From NCBI GenBank assembly GCA_002104895.1, contig MCFG01000296.1:47501-87796 (forward strand): DNA of 40,296 bases, written 5' to 3'. The position numbers were made by a program, and so were the translations under genes. Origin of the DNA: Anaeromyces robustus (taxonomy: Eukaryota > Neocallimastigomycota > Neocallimastigomycetes > Neocallimastigales > Neocallimastigaceae). The notes beneath the pieces were generated by a model. The model searched no databases, had not been told where the DNA came from, and saw nothing but the letters and a program-made list of their open reading frames with translations. This document shows positions 1-11,019 of the stretch, one piece after another (within the stretch, counting starts at the first letter, position 1; the number at the start of each line of letters is the position of its first letter).

Positions 1-344
1 CGCCAACCAGTGGTCCAAATGGGCTGAAATTCAGATATGTTGTAGCTCTTGAGCAGAGCTTCTCAATGAGCATAAAATCAAAGCGAAGCGGCGGAAATCT
101 TCAATATTTGCCAAGTTATCGTTATTTTTCTTCTGATTATTTTTATTAATATCTTAAGGGTTAAATTAAGTTGATTAATATTTATTTAATTTGTCCAAAC
201 CCTTTACAATATCAATTTAATTACTTTTTAATATTTGTTTATTTTATTGAAAATCGAATTTTAAGTGATTTAGTCAATAACGAAATTTAAATGTAATTGA
301 TCTATTAGTGAATTTCAATTTTAAATCCACTAATATTCGCGACA
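1..344 (-). mobile_element. LTR-L, first 344 nt (cut by window start)
   Basis: This is the same sequence as the first 344 nt of the 1336-bp LTR at 15822-17157 and of the copy at 4012-6553. Read on the minus strand it begins TGTCGCGAATATTAG at 344. The adjacent flank TTCAA (345-349) fits a 5-bp target duplication. The paralogous flank of the next tRNA-Cys (around 1205-1230) carries a single TTCAA at the same place and no LTR, so it is the empty site. The rest lies off the window. The internal region of this family is not seen, so its superfamily is unknown. Confidence 0.8.
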
Positions 345-346
345 TT

Positions 347-390
347 CAAAAATATGAATTTGGGAATAATGTGTATTTAAAGGAATATTG
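347..390 (+). promoter_or_regulatory. Conserved upstream box of tRNA-Cys
   Basis: The stretch runs AAAATATGAATTTGGGAAT, then TGTGTATTTAAAGGAATATTG, and ends 18 nt before the tRNA. Close versions end 17 nt before the tRNA-Cys at 1090-1161 and 21 nt before the tRNA-Ser at 19406-19487. A version about 21 nt before the tRNA-Trp at 13246-13317 is split by an LTR. TATTTAAAG is TATA-like and lies where upstream TFIIIB contacts are expected. A Pol III promoter role is inferred; shared descent of the flanks is the alternative. Confidence 0.45.
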
Positions 391-408
391 TTATATTTAA
401 TTCAGCAT

Positions 409-480
409 GGGGTGTTAGCTCAGCGGTAGAGCAATTGACTGCAGATCAATAGGTCTTCGGTTCAAATCCGGAACGCCCCT
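409..480 (+). tRNA. tRNA-Cys (GCA), copy 1
   Basis: This 72-nt cloverleaf has acceptor stem GGGGTGT/ACGCCCC with discriminator T, as expected for Cys. The D arm carries A box TAGCTCAGCGG. The anticodon stem ATTGA/TCAAT closes loop CTGCAGA with anticodon GCA. The T arm carries B box GGTTCAAATCC. There is no intron. T-rich runs from about 490 onward can end Pol III transcription. The gene is identical to the copies at 1090-1161 (inverted) and 18413-18484. An LTR-L insertion ends 64 nt upstream. Confidence 0.97.
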
Positions 481-670
481 TTGATATTTTCTTTTTCTTT
501 TTTAGTTACTAAAAAAAAAAAAAGATATAAAAATATATTCATTTTCAATTTTTTCTTTTTTTTTTTTTATTACTTTAATTTTTTTAAACCTAATTTTTTT
601 TTTATGAACCCATTTTAAAAATATCAAAATATCAATAAAAAATCAATTTCTAAAATATATATAAATATAT

Positions 671-1045
671 TTTAAAAAAATTAATTTGATTTAAAAATTA
701 TTAATATTTAATTTAATAAATATATAAACATTACTTTTCATTAATATAAATGAAAATTTAATAATATAAAAAAATATTGATTATATAAATCTTCTTTAAA
801 AAATTATTTTGATTTGAAAATTATTGATATTTAATTTAATAAATATATAAATATTATTTTTTATTAATAAAAATGAAAATTTAATAATATATAAAAAAAA
901 AAATTGATTTTATAAATCTTCTTTAAAAAATTATTTTGATTTGAAAATTATTGATATTTAATTTAATAAATATATAAACATTACTTTTCATTAATAAATT
1001 TAAAAATAAATGAAATTTTAATAATATAAATAAAAAAAAAAAAAA
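671..1045. repeat. Three tandem units of about 126 bp
   Basis: Units start near 671, 795 and 922. Each holds TTGATTTGAAAATTATTGAT-type sequence followed by ATTTAATTTAATAAATATATA and a CATTAATA-rich end. The array fills most of the spacer between the two inverted tRNA-Cys genes. No coding potential is seen. Confidence 0.75.
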
Positions 1046-1089
1046 AAAATGATTATTTAAATTGTCATTAAAAAAGAAAAAAAACAAAG

Positions 1090-1161
1090 AGGGGCGTTCC
1101 GGATTTGAACCGAAGACCTATTGATCTGCAGTCAATTGCTCTACCGCTGAGCTAACACCCC
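1090..1161 (-). tRNA. tRNA-Cys (GCA), copy 2, inverted
   Basis: This is the exact reverse complement of the tRNA-Cys at 409-480, with the same acceptor stem, GCA anticodon, and A and B boxes. The gene reads to the left and ends in the A+T-rich spacer, whose minus strand offers T runs. Its upstream flank (1162-1250) is the inverted counterpart of 345-408, so the unit of gene plus promoter flank was duplicated head to head. Unlike copy 1, it has no LTR-L upstream. Confidence 0.97.
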
Positions 1162-1176
1162 TACTAATTTAAATAT

Positions 1177-1680
1177 TACAATATTCCTTTAAATACACAT
1201 TATTCCCAAATTCATATTTTTGAACCTTATATTCCTTATAAATTAATACTAAATAAAACTTCTTTATAATATTTATTAATATCTTAAAATATAATAATTT
1301 TATTTATTAATTTCTTTACTAAAAACTATTCTTATTATCAATACTTTATTAATAATCTTATAATAAATTTTATTAATATTTTGAAATAAAAAAATTTTAT
1401 TAAGATTTTGAAATAAAAATTCTAATAATAAATTTATTAATAATTTTACAATAAATATTTTTATAATAATTTATATAAATTCAATATCTTATTAATATTT
1501 TATAATAAATTTTATATATATAGTAAATAATATTTTAAATAATATTTTATTAATATTTTATAATAACTTATTAATATATCATATTAATATTCTCGTAGCA
1601 AATAATTATTAATATTTCTATTATTAATAAATAATAATAACAATAATAATTAATATTAAAATAAATTTTAAAATATAATG
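1177..1680 (-). repeat. tRNA-upstream repeat block (empty of LTR)
   Basis: On the minus strand this block ends in the GAATTTGGGAATAATGTG / AAAGGAATATTG box 17 nt from tRNA-Cys copy 2. The rest is A+T-rich with many TATTAATAT and TTATTAATATC words. Related blocks occur at 1965-2280, 6590-7245, 9893-10565, 14166-14818 and 18841-19384. The repeat is about 500-650 bp and its copies have diverged. It may be an old LTR or simply duplicated tRNA flank. The reading frames seen inside it are A+T noise. Confidence 0.55.
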
Positions 1681-1964
1681 TTTAGAATAATGAATTATAA
1701 CTATATAATAAATTATGATAATTTTATTTTTAATATTTATTGAATATGTGTAATAATTATTTAATATTATGCTATATAACTTATTGTTTATGATATGAAT
1801 ATAGTGTTCCTGCATCACATTAGTAAATAATGAAATTTTTGTATTACTTTTAATTATAATATTTAGCTTTTTAAATTTCTCATAAAATCGATTTATTATT
1901 AACTTCTAGAATTTATTATTAAAATAATTATTACTAGGAATTAATATATTTTAAAAATAAAATA

Positions 1965-2280
1965 ATCTTTCTTTTTAAATCTTATTTATTTATTATTAGA
2001 ATATTTATTATAAAAAAGTTTATTAAAAAATATTAATAAAATTCTATTTAAGAGTATTAATAAAATATTGTATTAAAAAAAAATATAAATTTATTATATG
2101 ATAATAAAACAATATTGATAATATATAAGAATAATTTTTAGTAAAAATATTAATATAATTATTATATCTTAAAATATTAATAAACAATTTAAAGAAGTTT
2201 CATTTAATATTAATTTATAGAGAATAAAATGGTTAAAATTATGAATTAGGAAATAATGAATATTTAAAGGAATATCGTAT
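1965..2280 (+). repeat. tRNA-upstream repeat block, partial copy without a tRNA
   Basis: The block ends in TTAGGAAATAATGAATATTT followed by AAAGGAATATCG, a weaker version of the upstream box, but no tRNA follows directly. From 2281 to 2769 the sequence is plain A+T-rich spacer in which I see no gene. Confidence 0.5.
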
Positions 2281-2769
2281 CATCCATGATACAAGTTTAT
2301 GTTTTATGTATCTTTATATTTTAATTTTAGGAATGTGACAAATGGGAACACGATAATGTATTATATTTACAGTAAAATTTTTATAATTATGTTTTAATAG
2401 TTTTATATATTTATTTAAAAAACATTTTATTATATTTAAATTATAATTATTATTAATACTCTTTAAAACATTTGATAATTTAATAGTTTTTCTGAAAATA
2501 TGATCTAAAAATTTTAATAATGACTATATAGATTCTTTAAAAATATAATTTCTGAAATAATAGTGTTTCTAAATTTTTCTGAAAATTTTAAAATACTTAT
2601 CTGGACCTGGAATAATTCCCTCACTCTAGTTCAATTTTATTTTATTATTTTTTTTTTTTTATATCTATATTTATCCAATCATTTACATATTATTATCCAA
2701 TAATATAATTTATAGAAATATATATCTAATTGATATATAAATATATTGTACATTCAAAAATCATGAAAT

Positions 2770-2835
2770 AGCAGCGTAGCGCAGTGTGGTGGGCTCATAA
2801 CCCACAGGTCGTATGATCGAAACATACCGCTGCTA
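2770..2835 (+). tRNA. Initiator tRNA-Met (CAT) with shortened D arm
   Basis: The acceptor stem AGCAGCG/CGCTGCT is perfect and the discriminator is A. Anticodon stem GTGGG/CCCAC closes loop CTCATAA with anticodon CAT. T stem GTATG/CATAC closes loop ATCGAAA, the eukaryotic initiator signature. An A-U first pair is also typical of initiators. The gene is only 66 nt. Between GCGC and the anticodon stem there are about six nt fewer than in yeast or human initiator tRNA, so the 3' strand of the D stem is missing. T runs follow the gene. It is either a pseudogene or an unusual functional gene, and it is the only Met tRNA in the window. Confidence 0.8.
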
Positions 2836-3876
2836 TTAAAGTTTTTATTTTTTTTTATTATATTTTTATTATTAGTACTTTTTTACATTTTTTTTATTTA
2901 TTTATTAATTAATATAGGAATATTTATTATAAAAAAATTATAAAATATATTATAGTATTTATTGTATTTATATAAATTTATTATAAATATTAATCAAATA
3001 TTGATATTATAAAAATAATTTTTTAGTAATGATATTATTTTAGAATTTTTTTTTTTTGGCACACAATTTGTACTTCACTTTTATTGAATTTAAATATTAA
3101 AATACATGAATCATAAAAAAACACATAATGAAAAAAATAATACAAAAAAAAAAATAAAATACCAGTAAAATATTATAGACAATAATAAATAATACTGGAG
3201 TGAAAAAAAGTAGTATAATAATATTTAAAAACAATAAATCCATACAAGCCCTTAATTCTAAATATAGAATTAAAGTAAAATTGATTTAGAATTAGTATAT
3301 TAGAATTGAATTCTCAATTTTTTATTTATACTAATTCTAAAATAATAATTATTAATATACCTATTACAATATATATTAAGTCTTAATTATATTAACATTA
3401 TAATATGTATATATATATATATATTTTTAAAAAAATTAATTATCAAAAAAAATTCTATATATGAAAATTATAACACTTATATTTTTAAATAAGTAATGTT
3501 ATTTTTAATAATTATTACTATGTTAAGAATATCATCTTAATGTAAATAATAATTATTACTATGTTAAGTATATCATCTTAATGTAAAATGTTTTATGGCA
3601 TAAAAACTATTATTATTTTAACATTCATCAAAACTCATTAAATAAATATTGATAAATATTTAAAAATTAATTAAACATCATAATTTCATATTCTAATAAT
3701 TTAATTTAATTAAAATAAAAATTTAATAAATAATATAATAAAAAAATTGATAGAAAAATAAAACATATAACGCATATAATAAACTATATAATAATTAAGT
3801 AAAAATAAATAAATTATATAATTTAAATAAAAAAAAAAAAAACAAAAAAAAAATACACAAAAAATACAAAGATTTA
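2836..3876. other. A+T-rich spacer with one 40-bp tandem duplication
   Basis: There is no gene here. A 40-bp unit containing ATTATTACTATGTTAAG and ATCATCTTAATGTAAA is duplicated at 3508-3587. A short (AT)n run lies near 3410. Poly-A-rich sequence precedes the tRNA-Trp 3' end. Confidence 0.6.
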
Positions 3877-3948
3877 TGGAGAGTGAGCGATTCGAACGCC
3901 CAACCTTCCGCTCTGGAGGCGGACGCGCTACCGTTGCGCCAACCCTCC
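3877..3948 (-). tRNA. tRNA-Trp (CCA), copy 1
   Basis: This 72-nt cloverleaf has acceptor stem GGAGGGT/ACTCTCC (one G-T pair) and discriminator A. D stem is GCGC/GCGC. Anticodon stem TCCGC/GCGGA closes loop CTCCAGA with anticodon CCA. The T arm contains GTTCGAATC. There is no intron. Five near-identical copies occur in the window. Its 63-nt upstream flank and the adjoining LTR-L are an inverted duplicate of 15822-17220 beside tRNA-Trp copy 5. A solo LTR-S starts 66 nt upstream. Confidence 0.97.
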
Positions 3949-4014
3949 TTGCTTGTATTTTTATAAAGTAATGAAAAATTATACTACTTTAATTATAATA
4001 TTAACTTTTAATGT

Positions 4015-4607
4015 TGTAATGATATGGATCCATTATGGCTACTAATTAGGCTCAGTTCTACCTGCTTCTATTATTATGTTGGTTGTCTCTGGTTCGAACC
4101 TTACTCTTTACCTTTCGGAATAATATTATTTATTTAATTAATAATAAATATATTCACTCAATTATTAGATAATAATTTACTTAAATTAATAATATGTATT
4201 CATTGAAATAAATTTATTTAAATATTAATTTATTATTCACTTAATTAATATAATAATTTATCTAGTTCTTAATATTATATTTATTTAATTAAAATAATAA
4301 TTAAATAATTATATAATTCTTATTTTAAATAATTTGCCCAATCATGTAATAATTTAGAATAGATTTTTGAATATATAAATTCATGTATTTTATTTTATTT
4401 GACTCTTTGAGTCGATATTAACAATCAATTAATAATAAATAAAATATAAATATCAACCATAAATAAATGAACAAATATATATTATATAAATGAATCTACT
4501 AATTAATTAAGTGAATAATCAATAGTGTTATAAATAATTTAATATATTATATTATTATTTATTATTAATTTCCTACAATAACCTAGTGGTCACTCCAAAT
4601 CTTTACA
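4015..4607 (+). mobile_element. Solo LTR-S (593 bp)
   Basis: It starts TGTAATGATATGGATCC, ends AAATCTTTACA, and is flanked by the perfect 5-bp duplication AATGT (4010-4014 and 4608-4612). It matches the four 593-bp LTRs at 24569-28267, so it is recent. B-box-like CTGGTTCGAACC lies at 4089-4100 and A-box-like TAGGCTCAG near 4047. It sits 66 nt upstream of tRNA-Trp copy 1, with its 5' end facing the tRNA. Confidence 0.92.
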
Positions 4608-4722
4608 AATGTCGCGAATATTAGTGGATTTAAAATTGAAATTCACTAATAGATCAATTACATTTAAATTTCGTTATTGACTAAATCACTTAAAATTCGA
4701 TTTTCAATAAAATAAACAAATA

Positions 4723-5323
4723 TGTAACGAAACTCAGAATTAGTAAAATAGTAACCATGGTCTAGTGGTCAGACACTAGAACCATCAGGCCGAACCTCTC
4801 GGGTTCGACTCTCACTCTTTCCAATTTTGGAAAAATTTTATTTTAAAAATTTATTATCAAAATTTTCTACACTTTTCCTTGTTGTAGAAATTACTCGAAT
4901 TTAATCGATAAAATCTTATCGATTAAATTCTAAAAGATTCTAGTTTTTCTTTTTATTTTAAATTTTATTTATCCGAGATTCATTTTAAATCAAAAAATCT
5001 AAGTTTCTAGAACTTTTAATACTTTTTACAAACGAAAACTATTTTTCCGTAAAAAGTATAAATACGTGTAAAATTTCGACAAAAGAAATATTTTTTCTTC
5101 GCGTTTTTATTAACTAGTTAAATAAGTAATTCGAAATATTACACTAACTAATTAATAAATTATTATATTTTAAATTTAATAAAAATTAATAAAACATTTT
5201 ATTATAAAACATATTTTTAATTAACTGTGTCTTTTATCTTTCTTAGATCTTTCGTGTTGTCCATTATTTCGAGTTACTCAAGCTTGCGGGCCTGTTGCTA
5301 ATAAACTCCACTCTATCATTACA
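4723..5323 (+). mobile_element. Solo LTR-D (601 bp), Ty3-type
   Basis: It starts TGTAACGAAACTCAG, ends ATCATTACA, and has the 5-bp target duplication AAATA (4718-4722 and 5324-5328). It is inserted inside LTR-L; the copy at 15822-17157 shows the empty site. It is related to LTR-A and LTR-B through the shared tRNA-like region and a TATA box in AAAAAGTATAAATACGTG (about 5057). By analogy with LTR-A, LTR-B and LTR-S, GCGTTTTTAT at 5101-5110 should be the transcript start used for self-priming. Confidence 0.9.
4751..4822 (+). promoter_or_regulatory. tRNA-like Pol III promoter inside LTR-D
   Basis: Box A TGGTCTAGTGG lies at 4758-4768 and box B GGGTTCGACTC at 4801-4811, with the spacing of a tRNA-Glu gene. 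The stretch is about one tRNA long, but the cloverleaf stems are mostly lost, so it is not a tRNA gene. Similar stretches occur in LTR-A and LTR-B. Confidence 0.6.
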
Positions 5324-6589
5324 AAATATTAAAAAGTAATTAAATTGATATTGTAAAGGGTTTGGACAAATTAAATAAATATTAATCAACTTAATTTAAC
5401 CCTTAAGATATTAATAAAAATAATCAGAAGAAAAATAACGATAACTTGGCAAATATTGAAGATTTCCGCCGCTTCGCTTTGATTTTATGCTCATTGAGAA
5501 GCTCTGCTCAAGAGCTACAACATATCTGAATTTCAGCCCATTTGGACCACTGGTTGGCGAGATATTGGACTTTAAAGGTTTACACAATATAAAAATATAA
5601 TTAAATATTTACAAGGATCCATAAATAAATAATTATAAAATTTATATAGATAAAATCTTTTTATTTCAATAATTATATTATAATTAATAATAATAATAAT
5701 TATTCAGATATACAGAAAACGCCTTCAAATAATTTTATGAAATATTAATTAGAATAATAATAATAATTTATATAATATATTATAATAATTGTTAATTATT
5801 TTTATAAAAAATTAGAATAGTTGATTATTATATTAATTTACAGAAATTCTTAGAATTCTAAAAAATCTCAAAAAGATTTAAAATTTACTTAAGATCTTAA
5901 ATAATTAAAAATATCCCATTTTATCTAGAATTAATTATACAGAAAAGATTATAAAAATCCAAAGATAAAAATAATTAATATATAGATAAATAATTAAATA
6001 GTATACTAAATAATTAAATAATTAAATAGTTAACTAGTTAAATAATTAGAATAGTTATAAATCTAAATCTTAGATTATAAATTCTTATCATTAAATTTAT
6101 TAATAGTTTATATAGTTTTATATTAGTTTTATATAGTTAGATTTTTATCAATATTATTTTATTCATATATTTTATTTAAAATTATACATGTATAAATATA
6201 TTATCAATAGATTATAATAATTAAATGTATTAATAATTATTAGATTTAGAAAAAGTATAAATAAGGATTGAAATTACAATTCCTTTTAATCTTTGTAAGA
6301 TTATTAACTAACTTAGAATTAATGACTTAATAATCTAATTATTATTTAAACTTTTCTTAATTAATTATTAATAAAAAATATTATTATAAAACTTAATTAT
6401 TTTAAAACGTGTTCTTTTAATTAATTAATTAATTTATTGTGTATTAATAAATAAATTTGCCTATTAATTATATATTTGTTTAATTAGTTATTTTGTTATT
6501 AATTAAACATCTTGACCTGACCATTATTAAACCAAAACTACCCTCATTTAACATTAAAAAAATTCTTATAATTTTTATATTATATTGAA

Positions 6590-7245
6590 TTATCATTTAA
6601 ATATATATTATTTCAAAATCCATATTTTTAAACCTTTTATTATTTATAAATTATTATTAAATGTAACATCTTTATAATGTTTATTAATATCTTAAAATAT
6701 ATAATAATTTTATTAATATCTTTATTAAAAATTATTCTTATTATCAATATTTTATTAATATTTTATTATAAATTTATAATTATTTTATTAATATCCAAAA
6801 TAAATTTTATTAATACTTTATAATAAATATTCATAATAATAAAATTTTCAATATTCTTATAATAAATATTCTTATAATAAATATTCTTATAATAAATATT
6901 ATTAATATTCTTATAATAAATAAATTATATTAATATCTTATGTAAATTCAATATCTTTATTAATATTTTAAATAGTATTTTATTAACATTTTTTAATAAT
7001 TATTTTATCAATAACAAAAATTTTATAATACTTTTTTAAGATATCTTATTTATATTCCTATAACAATAATTATTAATATTTCTATTATGAATTTAATACT
7101 TTAATATAATTATAATAATAAATATTTAAAATAATAAATATATAATAATTATAATTAAATAATAATACTATCTATTCTTTTCCCCTTTCCCTTATTCTTT
7201 CTCTCCAACTTAAAAATCCTGGAAAAAATATAGAAATAAATATTC
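6590..7245 (-). repeat. tRNA-upstream repeat block
   Basis: The minus-strand block starts near the word TCCAGGATTTTTAAG and GGAGAGAAAG (about 7200-7225) and ends near 6590-6640 in AAAAATATGGATTTTGAAAT. It is homologous to 9893-10565, 14166-14818 and 18841-19384. It is full of TATTAATAT and ATAAATATTC words. No gene is seen. Confidence 0.55.
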
Positions 7246-7250
7246 TGTAT

Positions 7251-7568
7251 ATTGGTGTTTTCTATTCTGATTAATACTAATTCTTCTATGAATTATATAC
7301 ATCTGAAATTCAGGTAATCCCTAAAATATGAATTTTACAATTATTTTTTTTTTTTTAAATATTTATTACAGTCAACTGGATTTAAAAATAGAATTTATAA
7401 TTTTAAATTTATTGACATTTAATATATTATTATATATTAAGATAATTAATTAAAAATTATAATAAATATTAAAATGAAATATATAATTTATATAGCTATA
7501 TATATATGCAAAAAAAAAAAATAAATAAATAAAAAATAAAGCAATCATAGAAAAAAAACAAGGATATA
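7251..7568 (-). repeat. Repeat block directly 3' of tRNA-Trp copy 2
   Basis: The block contains CTGATTAATACTAATTCTTC, AATTCAGGTAATCCCT and CAGTCAACTGGATTTAAAA. It recurs beside tRNA-Trp copy 4 (12934-13245) and, without a tRNA, at 10567-10765. The minus-strand T run next to the tRNA serves as its terminator. Confidence 0.6.
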
Positions 7569-7640
7569 TGGAGAGTGAGCGATTCGAACGCCCAACCTTC
7601 CGCTCTGGAGGCGGACGCGCTACCGTTGCGCCAACCCTCC
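7569..7640 (-). tRNA. tRNA-Trp (CCA), copy 2
   Basis: It is identical in sequence to copy 1: acceptor stem GGAGGGT/ACTCTCC, loop CTCCAGA with anticodon CCA, and T loop TTCGAAT. Downstream (left) it shares the 7251-7568 flank with copy 4. Upstream, 7641-8334 is A+T-rich spacer with many TTATTAATATC words and no gene. Confidence 0.97.
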
Positions 7641-8334
7641 TTGCTTATATTTTTATGATAAAGAATGAACAATTAATCTTAATTTCATTAAGATTACTAA
7701 ATTCTTTGTGGCTTGTAGAACTTTCCTACATTCTATATTAAATTGAAATTTCCAAAATATATTACAATATAAAATTTATTAATATTAAATTATATTATTA
7801 ATATAAAAATTCAATATATTATTACTAAAAATCAATATAAAAATTATTAATATCAATTAAATATATATATTATTATTAATACAAAATATTTTATTATTAA
7901 TATCAAAACAAAAATTATTAATATCAATAAATAAAAATTATAAAAATTATAAATTATTATTAATCAGCCACTTTTTATTAATATCATTTATAAAAATTAT
8001 TAATATGAATTTTATTATCAATATCAAAATATATTTATTAAAGTCAATTATAATAAATAATTAAATCAATTATATTATTATTAATCAATATATTATAAAT
8101 ATTAATTATAAAATAAAATAATTTTCATTCAATTCAATACTAAAAATTAGCCAAAAATTACTAATTACAATTACTTTTAAACATAACCAACTTCCTTGCC
8201 ATACAATAATTAGTAATAGTCCCTACCAAATTACACCCCAAATTAACTAAAATTATGCACTAAAATATATTTTAATTACAATTATTTTATACTATATTAT
8301 ATTAATGAAAATTATTTTTAATTCAATTGATTAT

Positions 8335-9049
8335 TGTAACGAATCCCTCAATTAGTAAAATAGTAACCATGGTCTAGTGGTTAGTAACTATGACCATCTG
8401 GGCGAACACTCTGGGTTCGACTCACACCTTGTTCCAAATTTTATAAAAATTTTATTTTAAATTTATTTATTATAAATTTCTGTATTTTATTCTGTATTTG
8501 TTTCTGTATTTTATTTCTGTATTTCTTTATAGAATTACATGGAATAAAATTAGAAACTTTAAGAAAAAATTATATAATATTTCTTTATTTTTCTATGAGA
8601 TTCATTTTATATCAAAATATCTTAGTTTCTAGCAATTTTTTATTATTTTTATGAACTTTTATTTTTAAAACTATTTTTCCGCAAAAAGTATAAATAGGTG
8701 TAAAATCTTTAGTTAAAATATTTTTCTTTGTGCTTTTATTCTTTTATAACTTTATATATATTAGTAATAATTAATTCATAAGTAGTTTGAAATACTACAA
8801 AGATTAGTTATTATTAATTTTTAATAATTAATAAAACTAAATTCTAATAAAACATATTTTAAATAAAAATAAAATAAAACTTAAAACTAAATCTTACTAA
8901 TATATATATCTCGACACCGACCTTTCAGGTTAACAAAGGAAAGGTGTTCTGATATTGCAATAAGTATCTTTTATTTTAAATTTTATTTTGTTTGTGTTTA
9001 CTTCAGATTTTGGTGTCAATTGTAATATTAGAACTACCGTTCCGTTACA
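8335..9049 (+). mobile_element. Solo LTR-B (715 bp), Ty3-type
   Basis: It starts TGTAACGAATCCCTC, ends CCGTTCCGTTACA, and has the perfect 5-bp duplication ATTAT (8330-8334 and 9050-9054). It is nearly identical to the 5' LTR of Ty3-B at 36280-36994, which has the same length, so it is a young solo LTR. It holds a TATA box in AAAAAGTATAAATAGG and the 10-mer GTGCTTTTAT that in Ty3-B is complementary to the primer-binding site. Confidence 0.95.
8363..8435 (+). promoter_or_regulatory. tRNA-like Pol III promoter inside LTR-B
   Basis: Box A TGGTCTAGTGGTTAG resembles the D arm of eukaryotic tRNA-Glu. Box B GGGTTCGACTC lies at 8413-8423, with the GTTCGA core 81 nt from the LTR start. The cloverleaf is degenerate. 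Confidence 0.6.
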
Positions 9050-9054
9050 ATTAT

Positions 9055-9892
9055 AAAAATTTATATTAACAATATAAAACTACTTTTACAGAATTTTATT
9101 AATAATACTTAACTAAACCACCACAAAAATATGTTATAAATTTTCAGTTACTTATATTAATTTTATAATAACAATAAATAATAAATAATTAAATAATATA
9201 TAATTATTATTTATAATAATAAAATAATAATTATATTAACAATTTAAAATCAATTTAAAATAATTTCTTTTACAATTCTATTAGTAATAGTTTAGTAAAT
9301 TTTCTGTTAAAATTCTAAAATATTCTCTTAAATATATTAATAATTATAATAATAATAAATAGATAGTAATTAATTATTATATAATAAATATTTATAATAA
9401 TTAACTAATAATTTTATTAACAATTTATATTCAATTTATTTTAGTTTTACTTAGTAATTATATTTTAAATTAGTTAGAAAATGTTAGATAGGCTTAACAA
9501 ATTTTAACTTGTAAAAAAAATATAAATACGTGTAATTTTTAAAATAATTTTTGAATTTTATCATTATCAATTGATCCTTAATCTTTTATTTTTTATTGAT
9601 CTTTAATAATTCTTAATATTAAAAACTTAATAAATAAAATAACTTTAAACTAAATAAAAATTTTAATTAACAAATCTTGAAGTGTTTTTAAATATTTTGT
9701 TTGTTATAATCCATTTATTAATTTTATGAACCGTAACATTTATGAATTAATAAAATTTTATACTACTTTAATTATAATATTAACTTTTAAAAATTCTTAT
9801 AATTTTTATTTATTATTAATCTCTACAATTTATTATTAGTTTACTTTAATTATAATTATTTTCTAAATTTCAAATGATTAATAAAATTTTAA
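9055..9892. other. A+T-rich spacer, possible old LTR, and an empty LTR-L site
   Basis: There is no gene here. A weak TATA-like motif, AATATAAATACGTGTAATTT, near 9520 recalls the TATA region of LTR-D. The stretch up to CCGTAACA (about 9740) could be a worn LTR. Around 9755-9800, TACTACTTTAATTATAATAT followed by TAACTTTTAAAAATTC equals the flank of LTR-L at 4012-6553 without the LTR, so it is an unoccupied paralog. Confidence 0.45.
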
Positions 9893-10565
9893 TATTATAT
9901 TGAATTATCATTTAAATACACATTATTTCAAAATCCATATTTTTAAACCTTTTATTCTTTATAAATTATTATTAAATGTAACATCTTTATAATGTTTACT
10001 AATATCTTAAAATATAATAATTTTATTAATATCTTTATTAGAAATTATTCTTATTATTAATATTTTATTAATATGTTATAATAAATTTATAATTATTTTA
10101 TTAATATCCAAATACTTTACAATAAATTTATAATTATTTTATTAATATCCAAATACTTTACAATAAATATTCTTATAATAAAATTTTCAATATTCTTATA
10201 ATAAATATTATTAATATTCTTATAATAAATAAATTATATTAATATCTTATTTAAATTCAATATCTTAAATAAATCATATTAATATCTTATAATAAATTCT
10301 ATATCTTTATTAATATTTTAAATAATATTTTATTAATATTTTATAATAATTATTTTATCAATATCAAATATTTTATAATACTTTATTAAGATATCTTATT
10401 TATATTCCTATAACAATAATTATTAATATTTCTATCATGAATTTAATACTTTAATTTAATTATAATAATAAATATTTAAAATAATAAATATATAAATAAT
10501 TATAATTAAATAATAATACTATCTATTCTTTTCCCCTTTCCCTTATTCTTTACCTCCAACTTAAA
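9893..10565 (-). repeat. tRNA-upstream repeat block
   Basis: This is a long, clear homologue of 6590-7245 in the same orientation, ending at CCCCTTTCCCTTATTC and CTCCAACTTAAAAAG. No tRNA is preserved beside it. Confidence 0.55.
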
Positions 10566-10566
10566 A

Positions 10567-10765
10567 AGCCGAAATTCAGGTAATCCCTACAACATGAATT
10601 TTACAATTATTTTTTTTAAATATTTATTACAGTCAACTGGATTTAAAATTAGAATTTATAATTTTAAATTTATTGATATTTAATATATTATTATATATTA
10701 GGATAATTAATTAAAATTATTATAAATACTAAAATGAAATATATAATTTATATAGCTTTATTTAC
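10567..10765 (-). repeat. Trp-flank repeat block without its tRNA
   Basis: The block holds GAAATTCAGGTAATCCCT, CAGTCAACTGGATTTAAAA and ATTTATATAGCTTTAT. It matches 7251-7568 and 12934-13245, but the tRNA-Trp gene is absent. This indicates deletion or partial duplication. At 10945-11010 an inverted copy of the 9745-9800 flank follows. Confidence 0.55.
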
Positions 10766-11019
10766 AATAGAAATAATAAATAAGTAAAAATAATAATAAA
10801 TAAGTAAAAATTAATAATAAATAAGTAAAAATTAATAATAAAAAGAATAAAATTTATATTAATAAGTAAAAACTTTTATTGAAAATTTATATTAAGATAT
10901 AAAACTAAATTTTTAATATTAAATTTAACAGAAATTTTAGAATTTTAAGAATTTTTAAAAGTTAATATTATAATTAAAGTAGTATAAAATTTTATTAATT
11001 CATGAAATGATAAATTCGT

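Larger units (their letters stand above)
4012..6553 (+). mobile_element. LTR-L, full length, carrying two nested solo LTRs
   Basis: Outer ends are TGTCGCG...TTTAACA. The body resumes at 4610 after a solo LTR-S at 4015-4607 and is split again by a solo LTR-D at 4723-5323. Without the nested inserts it is about 1338 bp, matching the 1336-bp copy at 15822-17157. A TATA box (GTATAAATAAGG near 6256) lies towards the right end, which sets the orientation as plus. Flanks TTTAA and TTAAA look like a decayed 5-bp target duplication. A more G+C-rich core at about 5440-5575 is shared by all copies. It is a solo LTR with no coding region. Confidence 0.8.

Noticed and set aside
1624-1818. 64-residue minus-strand frame
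   Set aside because: Made only of Ile, Tyr, Asn and Leu codons in A+T-rich repeat sequence; no sign of selection.
2281-2330. LTR-T remnant near tRNA-Met (TGATACAAG word)
   Set aside because: Only about nine bases match, which is too little in this composition.
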